Shown: positions 26,419-35,775 of the stretch, piece after piece
How positions within the stretch are numbered: the first letter of the stretch is position 1
Layout of the letters: each line of letters begins with the position of its first letter
DNA from: Nostoc sp. LPT
GTDB taxonomy: Bacteria > Cyanobacteriota > Cyanobacteriia > Cyanobacteriales > Nostocaceae
Length of the DNA: 64,000 nt
NCBI RefSeq assembly: GCF_017115165.1
Contig: NZ_JABXKF010000179.1
Coordinates: forward strand, 1 to 64,000
Direction of reading: 5' to 3'
Translations under genes and position numbers: made by a program
The notes under the pieces: model-generated
Database searches by the model: none
What the model saw: the letters and a program-made list of their open reading frames with translations, nothing else
Told to the model about the DNA's origin: nothing

Positions 26419-26741
26419 CACAGGAACCCGTTTTTGAACAAAGCAGTGGGAATGTGTTTGCTGACCTCGGTTTGTCGGATGCTTCGGAACTTTTTACGCG
26501 AGGCAAGATAGGGATTCAGGTATTGCGCCTCCTCTCTCAACGCAACCTGAAACAGCGCGAAATCAGCGAACTTCTTGGCATTCCCCAGCTAGAAGTATCT
26601 CATTTGATAAAAGGAGAGTTTCAAAGGTTCAGCGAGGGCAAACTCCTCATTTTCCTCAAGCGCCTTGATATGGAAATCAGCTTGCATCTTCGCCCTCGTC
26701 ATGCGCCGGAACAATCTGCTGAAACTGTGATATCGCTATAG
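26415..26741 (+). CDS. HigA-like XRE antitoxin
   Basis: 108-residue DNA-binding antitoxin. The start NVFADLGLSDASELFTRGKI is typical of antitoxins paired with Gp49-like toxins. A helix-turn-helix follows (LKQREISELLGIPQLEVSHLIKG as two helices around residues 50-72). It would neutralise the toxin and repress its own operon. Here it is intact while the toxin has a stop codon, so it may survive as an orphan antitoxin or as a regulator. Confidence 0.85.
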   Translation: MTQEPVFEQSSGNVFADLGLSDASELFTRGKIGIQVLRLLSQRNLKQREISELLGIPQLEVSHLIKGEFQRFSEGKLLIFLKRLDMEISLHLRPRHAPEQSAETVISL

Positions 26742-26829
26742 GGCAGGATAGAAGCGATGTTGAGTCTTGACATAGTAGTGGGGAGTAGGCAAATGAAAGG
26801 CATGAGGGAGCAGAGGAGCACAGAGAAAT

Positions 26830-26989
26830 GCCCAATGCCCAATGCCCTTCAGGAGTGCTGAGTGCTGAGTGCTGTTAGCGGAAGCGGGGCGTTTAGCCCG
26901 TGCTGAGTTGTGAATCTCACTTATTTACTTGGAACTCAGAACTCGGAACTCGGAACTGTTTCGCCCAATGCCCAATGACTAATGACTAA
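26830..26989. repeat. Heptamer repeats reaching into the rqcH stop
   Basis: CCCAATG, GAGTGCT and GGAACTC units are followed by AATGACT copies at about 26975-26994. The last copies supply the stop codon and final residues (VISH) of the minus-strand rqcH gene. Confidence 0.75.
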
Positions 26990-28713
26990 TGACTAATGAC
27001 TATTTGCGGTTTTCCCCAAAGTATGGTTTCCTGCTTGTAAATAGCAATTCCCGGTTTGGCTCCTTTGGGTTTGTAAACGTGTTTTAGCTGAGTGTAAACT
27101 ACTGGCACTTGCTCACTCTGACGGGCGCGACTGTAGTAAGCGGCAAGATTAGCTACAAATTGCAAATCAGCTTCTTCTGCAACAGCACCCGGTTCTAGAC
27201 GTAGTAACACATGACTCCCTGGAATTTCTTGAGCGTGGAACCATAAGTCATAATCCCCAGCTACACGAAAGGTCAATTGGTCATTTTGGCGATTGTTACG
27301 ACCGATTAATACTTCAAACCCATTGGGAGTAAGGTAACGATGAAAGTTGGTGCTGGGAGGTTCGTTGGCACTGCGGCTGCGGTATTCTGGATCTTCGAGA
27401 TACTTTTGCCCAATCAACTCTTCGCGGATTTCTTCTAAAGCTCGTAAATCTTCTGCTGTTTGGTAGGTGTCTATCTGAGCGATCGCAGCTTCTACTTGCT
27501 CTAAATACTCAATTTCTGTCTGTACTTCCAATAGTAGCGGTTCGACAGCAGCACGAGCGCGTTTGAGCTTTTGGTGCTGTTTATAAAGACTTTGAGCATT
27601 TTGGACAGCATTTTTATCTGGTTGGAGAGCGATCGCTACTGGCAAATTTGTATCAAAATCAGCAAGGATAATTTCTTTCATCCCCGGTTCCCAATTTTGC
27701 AAGTGAGCCATCAATAAATCAGCTTTTTGCCGATATTCATCGGCTTGATCTGATTGCTGCAAGCGCGTCTTAAAAGTTTGAGCCTTGTTACGTAATTTCG
27801 CCAGAATATTATTCAATTTCTGACTCAACTGATGGCGCAATTGGGAAAATAACTGTTGGTTAATCTGGTTACTGTAGTAGCGGTTGAGCAACTCCTGGAT
27901 ATTTTTGACCTTTTCAACTTCACCCCAACCCATTACGGTGTAACCATCTTTTGTCCAAGCGGGTTGAAATTCTTTGGAATCTAAGGCTTGCAGCCATTCT
28001 TGCCAACGCTCAAACAGCCGTCGCCAGTCGTCAGGGTTGAGAGTATTGGTGGATGTTTCTGGTGCGATATTTGCTTCTAGCAGCATTAACTCCAGTAGTG
28101 CTGCACTCAAGCCACTATAACTTTTGAGCAATTGCCGCTTGATTGCTCCTGGTACTAAACTTACCCGTTCTTGCCAACGTTCTTGGGATTCATTCAAGTA
28201 GGGGACAGTTCCAGTTAGTTTCGGTGGTGTTTCATAAGGTTGTCCGGTTTGGATGGGACGGACACTAGATTGTTGCTGACTTACTTGATGAGCGGCGGTG
28301 ATAATTATATTGTTAGCGTCGGTGAGAATGACGTTGCTATACTTGCCCATGATTTCTGCATAGACATGATATAGAGCGCTTTCTCCAGGACGACGGGCAA
28401 ATTGCAAATCAATAACACGCTCCCAAGGAGCGATCGCTTCAATCGCCACCAGTGCTAAACCACCCAATTGGTGAATCAGTTGTTGGCTAAAGGTAAAGGT
28501 ATCTGGCGATCGCGGTGGCGGATCGCCAATACAAATATGTGCAGCTTGGGGATGCCAAGAAATCTGTAGCCAATCTCGCTGTTCTAAGGTGCGTAATGCC
28601 ATCGCAATCGTGTAGCGATCGCGCTGGTAAACCTGTTCTAAGCGTGATGGTAGCCAGTTAGCGCGGATTTCGCTACAAGCAGCTGTGAGAGTAGTAAAGT
28701 CAACTGGTTGCAA
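26986..28713 (-). CDS. rqcH: Rqc2/RqcH family protein (NFACT), alanine-tailing factor
   Basis: 575-residue NFACT protein. RqcH binds stalled 50S-peptidyl-tRNA complexes and recruits tRNA-Ala to add C-terminal alanine tails that mark nascent chains for degradation. The NFACT-N domain is at about 1-230, followed by coiled coils with long E/Q/K helices (about 280-440). The NFACT-R domain near the C-terminus contains FEVLIGRNNRQNDQLTFR and DYDLWFHAQEIPGSHVLLR. Older annotation calls it fibronectin-binding protein. Interesting in a window that also holds ssrA, the other ribosome rescue tag system. ATG start with normal length. Confidence 0.9.
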   Translation of the reverse strand: MQPVDFTTLTAACSEIRANWLPSRLEQVYQRDRYTIAMALRTLEQRDWLQISWHPQAAHICIGDPPPRSPDTFTFSQQLIHQLGGLALVAIEAIAPWERVIDLQFARRPGESALYHVYAEIMGKYSNVILTDANNIIITAAHQVSQQQSSVRPIQTGQPYETPPKLTGTVPYLNESQERWQERVSLVPGAIKRQLLKSYSGLSAALLELMLLEANIAPETSTNTLNPDDWRRLFERWQEWLQALDSKEFQPAWTKDGYTVMGWGEVEKVKNIQELLNRYYSNQINQQLFSQLRHQLSQKLNNILAKLRNKAQTFKTRLQQSDQADEYRQKADLLMAHLQNWEPGMKEIILADFDTNLPVAIALQPDKNAVQNAQSLYKQHQKLKRARAAVEPLLLEVQTEIEYLEQVEAAIAQIDTYQTAEDLRALEEIREELIGQKYLEDPEYRSRSANEPPSTNFHRYLTPNGFEVLIGRNNRQNDQLTFRVAGDYDLWFHAQEIPGSHVLLRLEPGAVAEEADLQFVANLAAYYSRARQSEQVPVVYTQLKHVYKPKGAKPGIAIYKQETILWGKPQIVISH

Positions 28714-28831
28714 AGCGATTAGTTGTTAACATTCAAATGGTAGCGATCGCTATGCCTTTATTTTTGTTTAGTTAAAGCATAACAGATCTCACCTATCATA
28801 GCGGTTACTTGGTTTGGTGATAGCTGCGAAT

Positions 28832-28871
28832 AAAAAAACACAGAACTTATCATCAGATAAGTTCTGTGTTT
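28832..28871 (-). terminator. Rho-independent terminator of the glycosyltransferase gene
   Basis: A 16-bp perfect stem (28836-28851 with 28856-28871) with a four-base loop. On the minus strand it is followed by a run of seven T (28832-28838), partly inside the stem. It lies downstream of the glycosyltransferase gene. The rest of 28714-29206 contains only EcoRI-site-rich inverted repeats and one GCGTAGCGTCTCC-type repeat. Confidence 0.85.
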
Positions 28872-29206
28872 AGGTAAGAAGTTAGTTTTTTATACAGTTT
28901 GTTTTTGGTATTGAGTTTTTCAAGCTCAGGCGATCACTGCCAAAGTTGAAGAAAAATTCAGAATTCAGGAGTCAGAATTACTCTCGTGGGAGACTTAAAC
29001 CTGTTGATTTAGACACTAGCGGACTCGTTCTAAGCGTTCGCGTAGCGTCTCCAAGAGTTGCCATGCCGCAGGCTTTACGCTGCACTATCCACCAGTTTCA
29101 CAGAATTCAATTCTAAATTCTGGCTTCTGACTCCTGAGTTCTAATTTTGTTAAACCCAAAATATTATCCGAGTTACTTACTCACGATTATCTGTTAAACA
29201 AAAGCG

Positions 29207-30580
29207 TTACTCAGCAACCAAAACTGGTTTTTTTGCTGCTGATTGCACTAGTTCTGTGGTTGAGTGTACTAGTTCTTTTGCTTTTGATTGCACTAGTTCG
29301 GCAGTTGAGTGTACTAGTTCTTTTGCTGTTGACGCTACTGTTTGTGGCTGCATCAGTTGGGTGTAAAGTTCACTCAGTTGATGTGCAACACCATCCCAGC
29401 TAAACTTAGTTTCGACACGCTTTCTACCAGCTTTACCCAATTCATCTCGCCATTCTGGATTTAAGAGAATTCGGTCAATAGCAGAAGCAAAAGCATCTAC
29501 ATCTTGCGGTGCAGCTAATAAACCAGTTTCTTCACTAACTACAGTAAACTGAAGTCCGCCAACATCACTTGCTACCACTGGTGTACCGCTTGCCATTGCT
29601 TCAATCGCCACTAGTCCAAAGGGTTCGTAGTGACTGGGAACAACGCTAACATCGGCAGCGGCGTAATAAGTTGGTAAAACATCTTGACTCAGACGACCAG
29701 CAAAGGTGGTAAAGTCGCTCATTCCCAATTCGTTGACGATTTGCTCAATGCGATCGCGCTCAATTCCGTCACTGTTACCTGGAGTACTACCACCACCAAT
29801 AATTAGCTGAAGATTGTTGGAGTCGCGTAGCTCAGACTCATTTAATGCCCGCACCAAGGTTTCTATACCTTTGCGTTGGTCAAAACGTCCTACATACAAT
29901 ACAACTTTAGCTTCTTTGTCAATTCCCAATTCAGCCCTGGCTGCTTCTCGTGCAATCGAACCAAATCGCTGAATATCTGTACCACAGGGAATAATGTCGA
30001 TATTACCTTTTGTGGAAACTAGCGATCGCATGTGTTCCTGTTCTTGCGGACTCGTCGCTACAATTCGATCGGCATTTTCCAACACCTGTTTTTCCACTGC
30101 TAATCGCTGACTAGCAATCAAAGGAATATTTTCTATAGTGTTGTACTTGACTGCTCCTAAGGAGTGGTAGGTGTGAACCTGTTTACTCTTTTGGATTTTA
30201 TTTAACTGCATCCCTACCCAACTAGAGAGCCAATAGTTAGTATGAACTAATTCGTATGTAATTTCGTTTTTTACTTGAAATTTAAGGAAATTATCTATAA
30301 ATTCTGGCAGAAAATCAAAAAGATCATCTCGTGGCACAAACTCAAGGGGACCAGCTTTTAAACGAATAGTTCGACAATTGTTGCTATGTTCAACAATCGA
30401 GTCTTGCTCCAGACTCACTTTGCGGGTAAACATATCAACTTGCCATCCTAGTTGCGCTAGTGCTTCACCTACGTTGCGCACATAAACATTTTGTCCCCCA
30501 GCTTCTTCTTTCCCTATTTCAATCGCTGGGTCTCCGTGGACGGAAATCAAGGCGATACGTTTTTCGGTGGTAGAGTTCAT
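29207..30580 (-). CDS. GT4 glycosyltransferase, sucrose-phosphate-synthase-like
   Basis: 457 residues with two Rossmann halves of the GT-B fold. The N-terminal donor/acceptor motif EEAGGQNVYVRN (about 25-36) is typical of sucrose-phosphate synthases and close relatives. The C-terminal EPFGLVAIEAMASGTPVVAS motif binds the nucleotide sugar. It resembles what I recall of Nostoc SpsA, which has no phosphatase domain and makes sucrose-6-phosphate from UDP-glucose and fructose-6-phosphate, but the acceptor is not proven by sequence. The last ~45 residues are a repeated KELVHSTxELVQSxA helix not found in usual SPS. Confidence 0.8.
   Translation of the reverse strand: MNSTTEKRIALISVHGDPAIEIGKEEAGGQNVYVRNVGEALAQLGWQVDMFTRKVSLEQDSIVEHSNNCRTIRLKAGPLEFVPRDDLFDFLPEFIDNFLKFQVKNEITYELVHTNYWLSSWVGMQLNKIQKSKQVHTYHSLGAVKYNTIENIPLIASQRLAVEKQVLENADRIVATSPQEQEHMRSLVSTKGNIDIIPCGTDIQRFGSIAREAARAELGIDKEAKVVLYVGRFDQRKGIETLVRALNESELRDSNNLQLIIGGGSTPGNSDGIERDRIEQIVNELGMSDFTTFAGRLSQDVLPTYYAAADVSVVPSHYEPFGLVAIEAMASGTPVVASDVGGLQFTVVSEETGLLAAPQDVDAFASAIDRILLNPEWRDELGKAGRKRVETKFSWDGVAHQLSELYTQLMQPQTVASTAKELVHSTAELVQSKAKELVHSTTELVQSAAKKPVLVAE
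29220..29335 (-). repeat. 45-bp tandem repeat at the 3' end of the glycosyltransferase gene
   Basis: Two 15-residue units, KELVHSTAELVQSKA and KELVHSTTELVQSAA, with a partial third copy upstream. The repeats encode amphipathic helices with heptad-like spacing. Confidence 0.75.
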
Positions 30581-30983
30581 AGTTTGTGTGTTGCTGATTT
30601 TAACAAAGTTTTAGGTTGTTCCAAGCACGCGTATAGCACACTTGTCTGAATTGTTTAGGAACTTTGATTAATATTGATTTTAATTTACTATGTCTAATTT
30701 CTTTTTACATCCTCTGTCAGAAGTATACTTTTAGATTAAATACAAATCTTTTTAGTTTCTTTAGATATAGGAAATTGTTAGATCCGTCTCTCATACTTTT
30801 GATAGATAAAAATGAGATTTTTTCATTTATCTCTAGCTCTAGTTTCATAGATATGGCAATTTTAATTTGCTCTCTATCTAAAGACTCAGCTCCCGACTTC
30901 TGTGAGATAAAGCTAGCGAATAGGGGGTAAGACCCCCTAAAACATCTCCAAGCAAGAAGTCAGGAGATATAAAAAGTAAAGGT

Positions 30984-31177
30984 ATGACGCTGCATCCAAA
31001 AAATCAAGGGGAAATAGCAAGAACAAAGAGCACAAATAGCGCTTGCATTATTCCCAAAAAGGAAATATGTACATGAAAATGTACGATGAATTGCGAGTGT
31101 TATACGCAGACAAAGATTTTGCTGTCCTATTTACAGCCGGGTGTGGACAATCAGCAATATCTCTAAATAGATTATAA
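30984..31177 (+). pseudogene. IS1182-type transposase N-terminal remnant
   Basis: The frame from ATG 30984 (MTLHPKNQGEIA) and, after frameshifts, ALFPK and MKMYDELRVLYADKDFAVLF (from ATG 31073) match the order of the IS1182 family N-terminus (AAFPKGN-YMKM-DEL-LY-D-DF). The rest of the transposase is gone and the last frame ends at 31175-31177. It is a degenerate fragment with at least two frame changes. The remaining bases of 30581-31402 show no convincing gene; an 88-codon ORF at 30664-30930 looks accidental. Confidence 0.5.
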
Positions 31178-31402
31178 GTAGGTTTGACCTGCGACAAACA
31201 CCGTTACACTACGCAATAACATTCCCTACATATACTTAGATGTTTTCAAAAATCAAATCGGCTTGCTATAGGATAAAAATATATTTATTCAGCTTATATT
31301 CTCTAAAAGAAATCTAAATTCTGTTTTTACGCAATTCTACTGATTTTGCTTCAAACTAATAAATATAGTCACCACCAATTTTTAAATGGAGAAGATTAAT
31401 AC

Positions 31403-31570
31403 ATGAGTTTGATAGATGGTATATTTCTGACGCTATTAAATTCTGTTGCCTGTCTAGCACTGCCTAAGATGCTATCTATAATTCTGCCTGTAAACAACCA
31501 AAACACTGAGCCTTCAAAGTCTGCTATGAAATCACAAGAATCTAACTCTGAAATTCCCAGTTTTTCTTAA
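31403..31570 (+). CDS. Small hypothetical protein (55 aa)
   Basis: 55 codons from ATG 31403 (MSLIDGIFLTLLNSVACLAL) with a GGAGAAG ribosome-binding site 9-10 bases upstream. A hydrophobic N-terminal half (possible single membrane segment) is followed by a Ser/Glu/Asn-rich tail ending EIPSFS. I do not recognise the family. The good start signal and protein-like composition support it. Confidence 0.45.
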   Translation: MSLIDGIFLTLLNSVACLALPKMLSIILPVNNQNTEPSKSAMKSQESNSEIPSFS

Positions 31571-31588
31571 TGTAAACTGATTATCTGT

Positions 31589-31641
31589 AGATATCGCCTT
31601 GATGAGGAGAAGACTTCGTTATTGGTGCAAGGCGATATCTG
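31589..31641 (+). terminator. Inverted repeat after the 55-aa ORF
   Basis: AGATATCGCCTTG and CAAGGCGATATCT form a 13-bp perfect inverted repeat with about 25 bases between the arms. It is a possible terminator or cruciform between the small ORF and the converging Uma2 gene. Confidence 0.4.
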
Positions 31642-31727
31642 AACAATAAATTATACACATTTTGTTTTGTGAAAAGAATGAGAGTTAATCCGCTACTTGA
31701 GATTTGTTTTTCCATTCAACCTAAAAT

Positions 31728-32300
31728 TTATACAGGAAAAAACTGGTCTACAGTACAGCTAAAACCAGGCAATAGCGGAGAAATGAGATTATCATTACTA
31801 AATAAGGTTACTACCAAGTTAAGTTGACTTTGTTCGCGCCGATAGACCTCTAGTTTACGCGATCGCCAATCAGCAATCCAATATTCTTTGACTCCTCTGG
31901 TAGAATAAAGTTTAAGTTTAGCTTCCTTATCTCGTCTTAGGTCTTCGTTGCTAGCAGACAAAACTTCGACTACTAAATCTGGTGCGCCAGTTAAATGTCC
32001 CGCTTCATCCAATGTTAGCGCCAAGGTTTCTTTAGTAGCCCAAACTACATCAGGAATCACATTATCTGATTCTGAAAACAAAACGCCGGGATTGATTACA
32101 GCTTCTCCTAAACCACTAGACTCTGACCAAACATCAAGTTGTCGAAAAATCTTGCCACAAGTTTGCTGATGTTTAAAGTGAGGTGCCCTGGTTATAAATA
32201 ATTCTCCATGAACTATCTCATAGCGCGTCCCTTCATTTTCTGCGAAGAGTTCCACATCATGAATTGTCCAGCATACTCCGGTATTAAGCATCTGACTCAT
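31728..32300 (-). CDS. Uma2 family (DUF820) PD-(D/E)XK endonuclease-like protein
   Basis: 190 residues. The conserved Uma2 core is present: EGTRYEIVHGELFITRAPHF, VIPDVVWATKE, PDLVVEVLSASNEDLRRDKEAKLKLYSTRGVKEYWIAD. The D/ExK residues of the restriction-nuclease fold lie in the PDLVVEV and KLKLY segments. The family is hugely expanded in cyanobacteria; nuclease activity and role are not established. Intact, in contrast with the Uma2 copy at 34810-35421. Confidence 0.88.
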   Translation of the reverse strand: MSQMLNTGVCWTIHDVELFAENEGTRYEIVHGELFITRAPHFKHQQTCGKIFRQLDVWSESSGLGEAVINPGVLFSESDNVIPDVVWATKETLALTLDEAGHLTGAPDLVVEVLSASNEDLRRDKEAKLKLYSTRGVKEYWIADWRSRKLEVYRREQSQLNLVVTLFSNDNLISPLLPGFSCTVDQFFPV

Positions 32301-32394
32301 TGGCTAACTCCTTTAATCTTGTTTTTGTATTTTAATAAAATAGAATTCATGATTCATACTAATTGATTCTGTATTCTGTATTCTTCTTCAATCA

Positions 32395-34557
32395 TCACTT
32401 GCGATTTTCGCGCCGCCACTTACTCCGTACTAAACGAATTTCATCAAAAGTGTAGCTTTCACCTAGTTGTTCTTTGATGGGAGTGAGGGAAATATCACCG
32501 AGTACTTCTAAAACTTGCCAAATTTTTTGTTGATGTTCTAAAGGTACTAATTGATTTAAATCAACTGGCTGATTTTTCTCAATTAGTTTTTCTAGATGAT
32601 TGCTAACTGTTGCCGGACTAAGGTTGCGTTTTTGGGCAATTTGAGCAACATTTAAACCTTGTTGATGCAATTGTAATGTCTGTAATTCTGTGTAAGAAGA
32701 TGAGTTTGAAGATGATACGGAAGCGGAAGTAACCGATTTATTTTGCAAACCTTTTTCTTGGCGGTAGGCGCGAATTTCTGTAAGAAACTTTTCGCCATAT
32801 TGAGCGAGTTTGTGACTACCTACACCAGAAAGTTTGGCAAATTCAACTAAGTTTTGGGGTTGTACCTGTACCATCAATTTTAAAGTGGAATCGTGGAAGA
32901 TGACGTAAGGTGGTACAGATTGCTCATCAGCCAATTGTTTACGTAGCGCTCGCAACTTCTGTAATAATATTTCTGCAACTTCTGCTTTTTCACTCTCCTG
33001 TTCCCAGGTAATCTTTTGAACTATGGTTACAGCTAGCGAAACTGTGCGTTGTTTTCGCATTACTTGCCAACTTAAGGCATTTAGTTTTAAAACTGAGTAA
33101 CCATCGCTAGTTTGTTCTATTAACCCCTGATGTAAAAGCGATCGCCCCAACATTCGCCATTCATCTACAGTTCTATCTTTACCAATACCATAAGTAGAAA
33201 GTTTATCGTGTTCGTACTGGATAATTTTGTCTTTTTTTGCCCCCCGCAACACATCAATTATGTGTAGCATCCCAAATCTTTCTTTGCAACGCGCCACACA
33301 AGATAAAAACTTCATGGCTTCAATTGTCCAATCTTGCATCGGTTTGGGATGACGACAATTGTCACAGTTACCACAATTTCCAGGAAACCTTTCTCCAAAA
33401 TAACCCAATTGAATCGTTCGCCGGCAATCAGTGCCTTCAGCGTAATCGATCATCTGCCGCAGTTGTTGTTTAGCAATCAACTGTTCTTGAGGGTCAGTTT
33501 TTTGATCGATACTCCATTCAATTGTTTTAACATCACCAAAGCTGAAAAATATTGTACATCGAGATGGTTCTCCGTCTCTACCTGCCCTACCCGATTCTTG
33601 ATAATAACTTTCTATATTTCTGGGCAGATCGAAGTGAACTACCAAACGCACATCAGGTTTATTAATTCCCATTCCAAAGGCGATTGTTGCCACCATCACC
33701 CGGACATCATCTCGAATAAATCGCGTTTGATTACTACTACGTTCTTCATCAGTTAATCCGGCATGATAAGGGAGAGCAACAACTTTATCATTTTGGAGTT
33801 TAAAAGTGAGTTCATCAACTTTTTTACGAGTTAAACAATAAATAATTGTTGAACCTTCAGTTTCTCGAATTAATTCTAATAATTCAGCGTAAGCATATTT
33901 AGTTTTAGGACGAACTTCGTAATAAAGATTTTCACGATTAAAACTGGCAAGATGGATGCTTGGTTGCTTTAGTCCTAATTGTTGAATGATATCACTACGG
34001 ACGCGATCGGTTGCTGTGGCGGTGAGGGCAACAGTAGGGACATCAGGATAGCGTTTCCGCAGAGATTTCAACTGGCGATATTCTGGGCGAAAATCGTGTC
34101 CCCATTCCGAAACACAATGCGCTTCATCAATAGCAAAGCTAGAAATACCGATTTTTTCTTTAACTAAATCGAGAAATGGGAGAAACCTTTCACTGAGGAG
34201 ACGTTCCGGGGCGACGTAGAGTAATTTTACTTTACCGTTGAGGATGGCTTCTTCCCGCGATCGCACTTGGTAAGCATTCAAACTGCTATTGAGAAATGTG
34301 GCGTTAATATTATTATTTCGCAGTGCTTCTACTTGGTCTTGCATCAAAGCAATTAACGGCGACACCACCACCGTTAGTCCATTTTTTAACAATGCTGGTA
34401 GCTGAAAACATAGAGATTTTCCCCCGCCAGTCGGCATCACAACCATTAAATCTCGATTTTGCAGCGCATCTTCGATAATTTGCCGTTGTCCGGGGCGGAA
34501 TTGGTCATAACCGAAGTGATATTTTAGCGCTTGTTCGAGATGGGGATACTGAAGCAT
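32395..34557 (-). CDS. recQ: ATP-dependent DNA helicase RecQ
   Basis: 720-residue 3'-5' helicase for recombination repair. Motif I PTGGGKSLC is at 42-50, DEAH at 144-147, and the QESGRAGRDGEPS motif VI follows. The RQC zinc-binding cysteines lie in FPGNCGNCDNCRHP. An HRDC domain (VPPYVIFHDSTLKLM and following) is next, then a C-terminal HTH-like extension (LHQQGLNVAQIAQKRNLSPATVSNHLEKL) as in other RecQ of this size. ATG start, no defects. Confidence 0.96.
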   Translation of the reverse strand: MLQYPHLEQALKYHFGYDQFRPGQRQIIEDALQNRDLMVVMPTGGGKSLCFQLPALLKNGLTVVVSPLIALMQDQVEALRNNNINATFLNSSLNAYQVRSREEAILNGKVKLLYVAPERLLSERFLPFLDLVKEKIGISSFAIDEAHCVSEWGHDFRPEYRQLKSLRKRYPDVPTVALTATATDRVRSDIIQQLGLKQPSIHLASFNRENLYYEVRPKTKYAYAELLELIRETEGSTIIYCLTRKKVDELTFKLQNDKVVALPYHAGLTDEERSSNQTRFIRDDVRVMVATIAFGMGINKPDVRLVVHFDLPRNIESYYQESGRAGRDGEPSRCTIFFSFGDVKTIEWSIDQKTDPQEQLIAKQQLRQMIDYAEGTDCRRTIQLGYFGERFPGNCGNCDNCRHPKPMQDWTIEAMKFLSCVARCKERFGMLHIIDVLRGAKKDKIIQYEHDKLSTYGIGKDRTVDEWRMLGRSLLHQGLIEQTSDGYSVLKLNALSWQVMRKQRTVSLAVTIVQKITWEQESEKAEVAEILLQKLRALRKQLADEQSVPPYVIFHDSTLKLMVQVQPQNLVEFAKLSGVGSHKLAQYGEKFLTEIRAYRQEKGLQNKSVTSASVSSSNSSSYTELQTLQLHQQGLNVAQIAQKRNLSPATVSNHLEKLIEKNQPVDLNQLVPLEHQQKIWQVLEVLGDISLTPIKEQLGESYTFDEIRLVRSKWRRENRK

Positions 34558-34809
34558 AGCGATCGCTTTTTCGGGGGCTGTCTGCGTGAGTAGTGATTGA
34601 AGATATCAGGATTTTAACTCACATCATCGGCAGCTTTGGCCAGACCTGCGTTTCTATACGACGATGTCTACGACGGGCTACGCCTACGCACGCTGATCAA
34701 CCATCATACATGTGCGATGTCTACGACGGGCTATTCGGCGTCGCTTGACTTTTAAGACAGTTGCTACAAGAGCCGCGATCGCACTATTCCCCTGGCGTTC
34801 GGCTCAATC

Positions 34810-35421
34810 CTAAACTACATTCTCGGCATCAGCTGCTAATACTTGGTCAACGGTTAAAGTTAAGTCTGGAAAAGTTTGACAAGGAATTGTTTTTCCTTCA
34901 AGATACTCAGAGCGTTGATACTCACCATTTTCTAGGGTCAGGACGATCGCCTTTTTTCCTTTTCCTCGTAGACAATACTTAGCAGGAATTTGACCTGTGT
35001 AGTCGATAATCCAATATTCAGGTACTCCCAAGGCAAGATATTCTTCTTGCTTGTCTATGAGGTCAGTTGACCAGTTGGATGAGGCAATCTCAACAATCAT
35101 AAATGGCTGAGTTTGGATACCCATCCTCGGTTAATCGTCGGGGTAAAACTGGGGGCGTTGGATAATGGTAATATCGGGTCGTCGGCTTTGTGTATCACTA
35201 ATTTGTAGCGCGTTTCGCTTCCGAACCGAGTATTTTAGTTTACGCTTGCGGTAGGCAAGTTCAAACATGAAGGACAGGAATTCAAGAATTTCTTCATGCA
35301 GTTCACTGGGTTCTGGCATTAGCACCAGCCTCCCAGCAACCAACTCATACTCATTAAGTTCGTTACCTTCGGCGAAATCAAGGAATTGCTTAAAGGTTAG
35401 TGGTTTAGGGGTTGTGATCAT
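34810..35421 (-). pseudogene. Uma2 (DUF820) gene split by an in-frame TAA
   Basis: One continuous 204-codon frame reads ELNEYELVAGRLVLMPEPS and RRPDITIIQRPQFYPDD, then TAA (complement of 35131-35133), then PRMGIQTQPFMIVEIASS, DKQEEYLALGVPEYWIID and TLTVDQVLAA. Together they make a complete Uma2 protein; either half alone lacks part of the nuclease core. There is no frameshift, only the one stop. It may be a recent nonsense mutation. Confidence 0.85.
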
Positions 35422-35775
35422 GGCGATCGCTCCTGATTGATTAGCATCTGGCTTTTCATAACCTTTTGATCTTCAAGTTTATATCTATTTGCCATTAAGT
35501 TTTAGCTTGTTGAGTCTCATGCTTCGACCTAACCTACAAGATCGGTGTTCTGCTTGCAGCAGCGCTGACGCTCGTTCTTCTCTACGAGACGCTGCGCCAA
35601 CGCTACCGCTTCGCTAACATCATCGCACGCTCATCAACCTACAATACATGAGCGATTGCTTTTATTGTTTGACTCTCGCGATCAGATAGGCGATTGCACT
35701 TGGAAGATCAGGCGATCGCACGCTCATCAACCTTCATATAATTAATTCTGCAAAAATTAAAATCTCAAATTCGCC
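35422..35775. repeat. HIP1-rich spacer with short dispersed repeats
   Basis: Contains GCGATCGC-type octamers, two copies of ACGCTCATCAACCT and one GAGACGCTGCGCCAACGC element. No gene is seen. Confidence 0.5.

Noticed and set aside
30664..30930. 88-codon plus-strand ORF downstream of nothing known
   Set aside because: Low-complexity, AT-driven composition and no ribosome-binding site; no recognisable domain on either strand.
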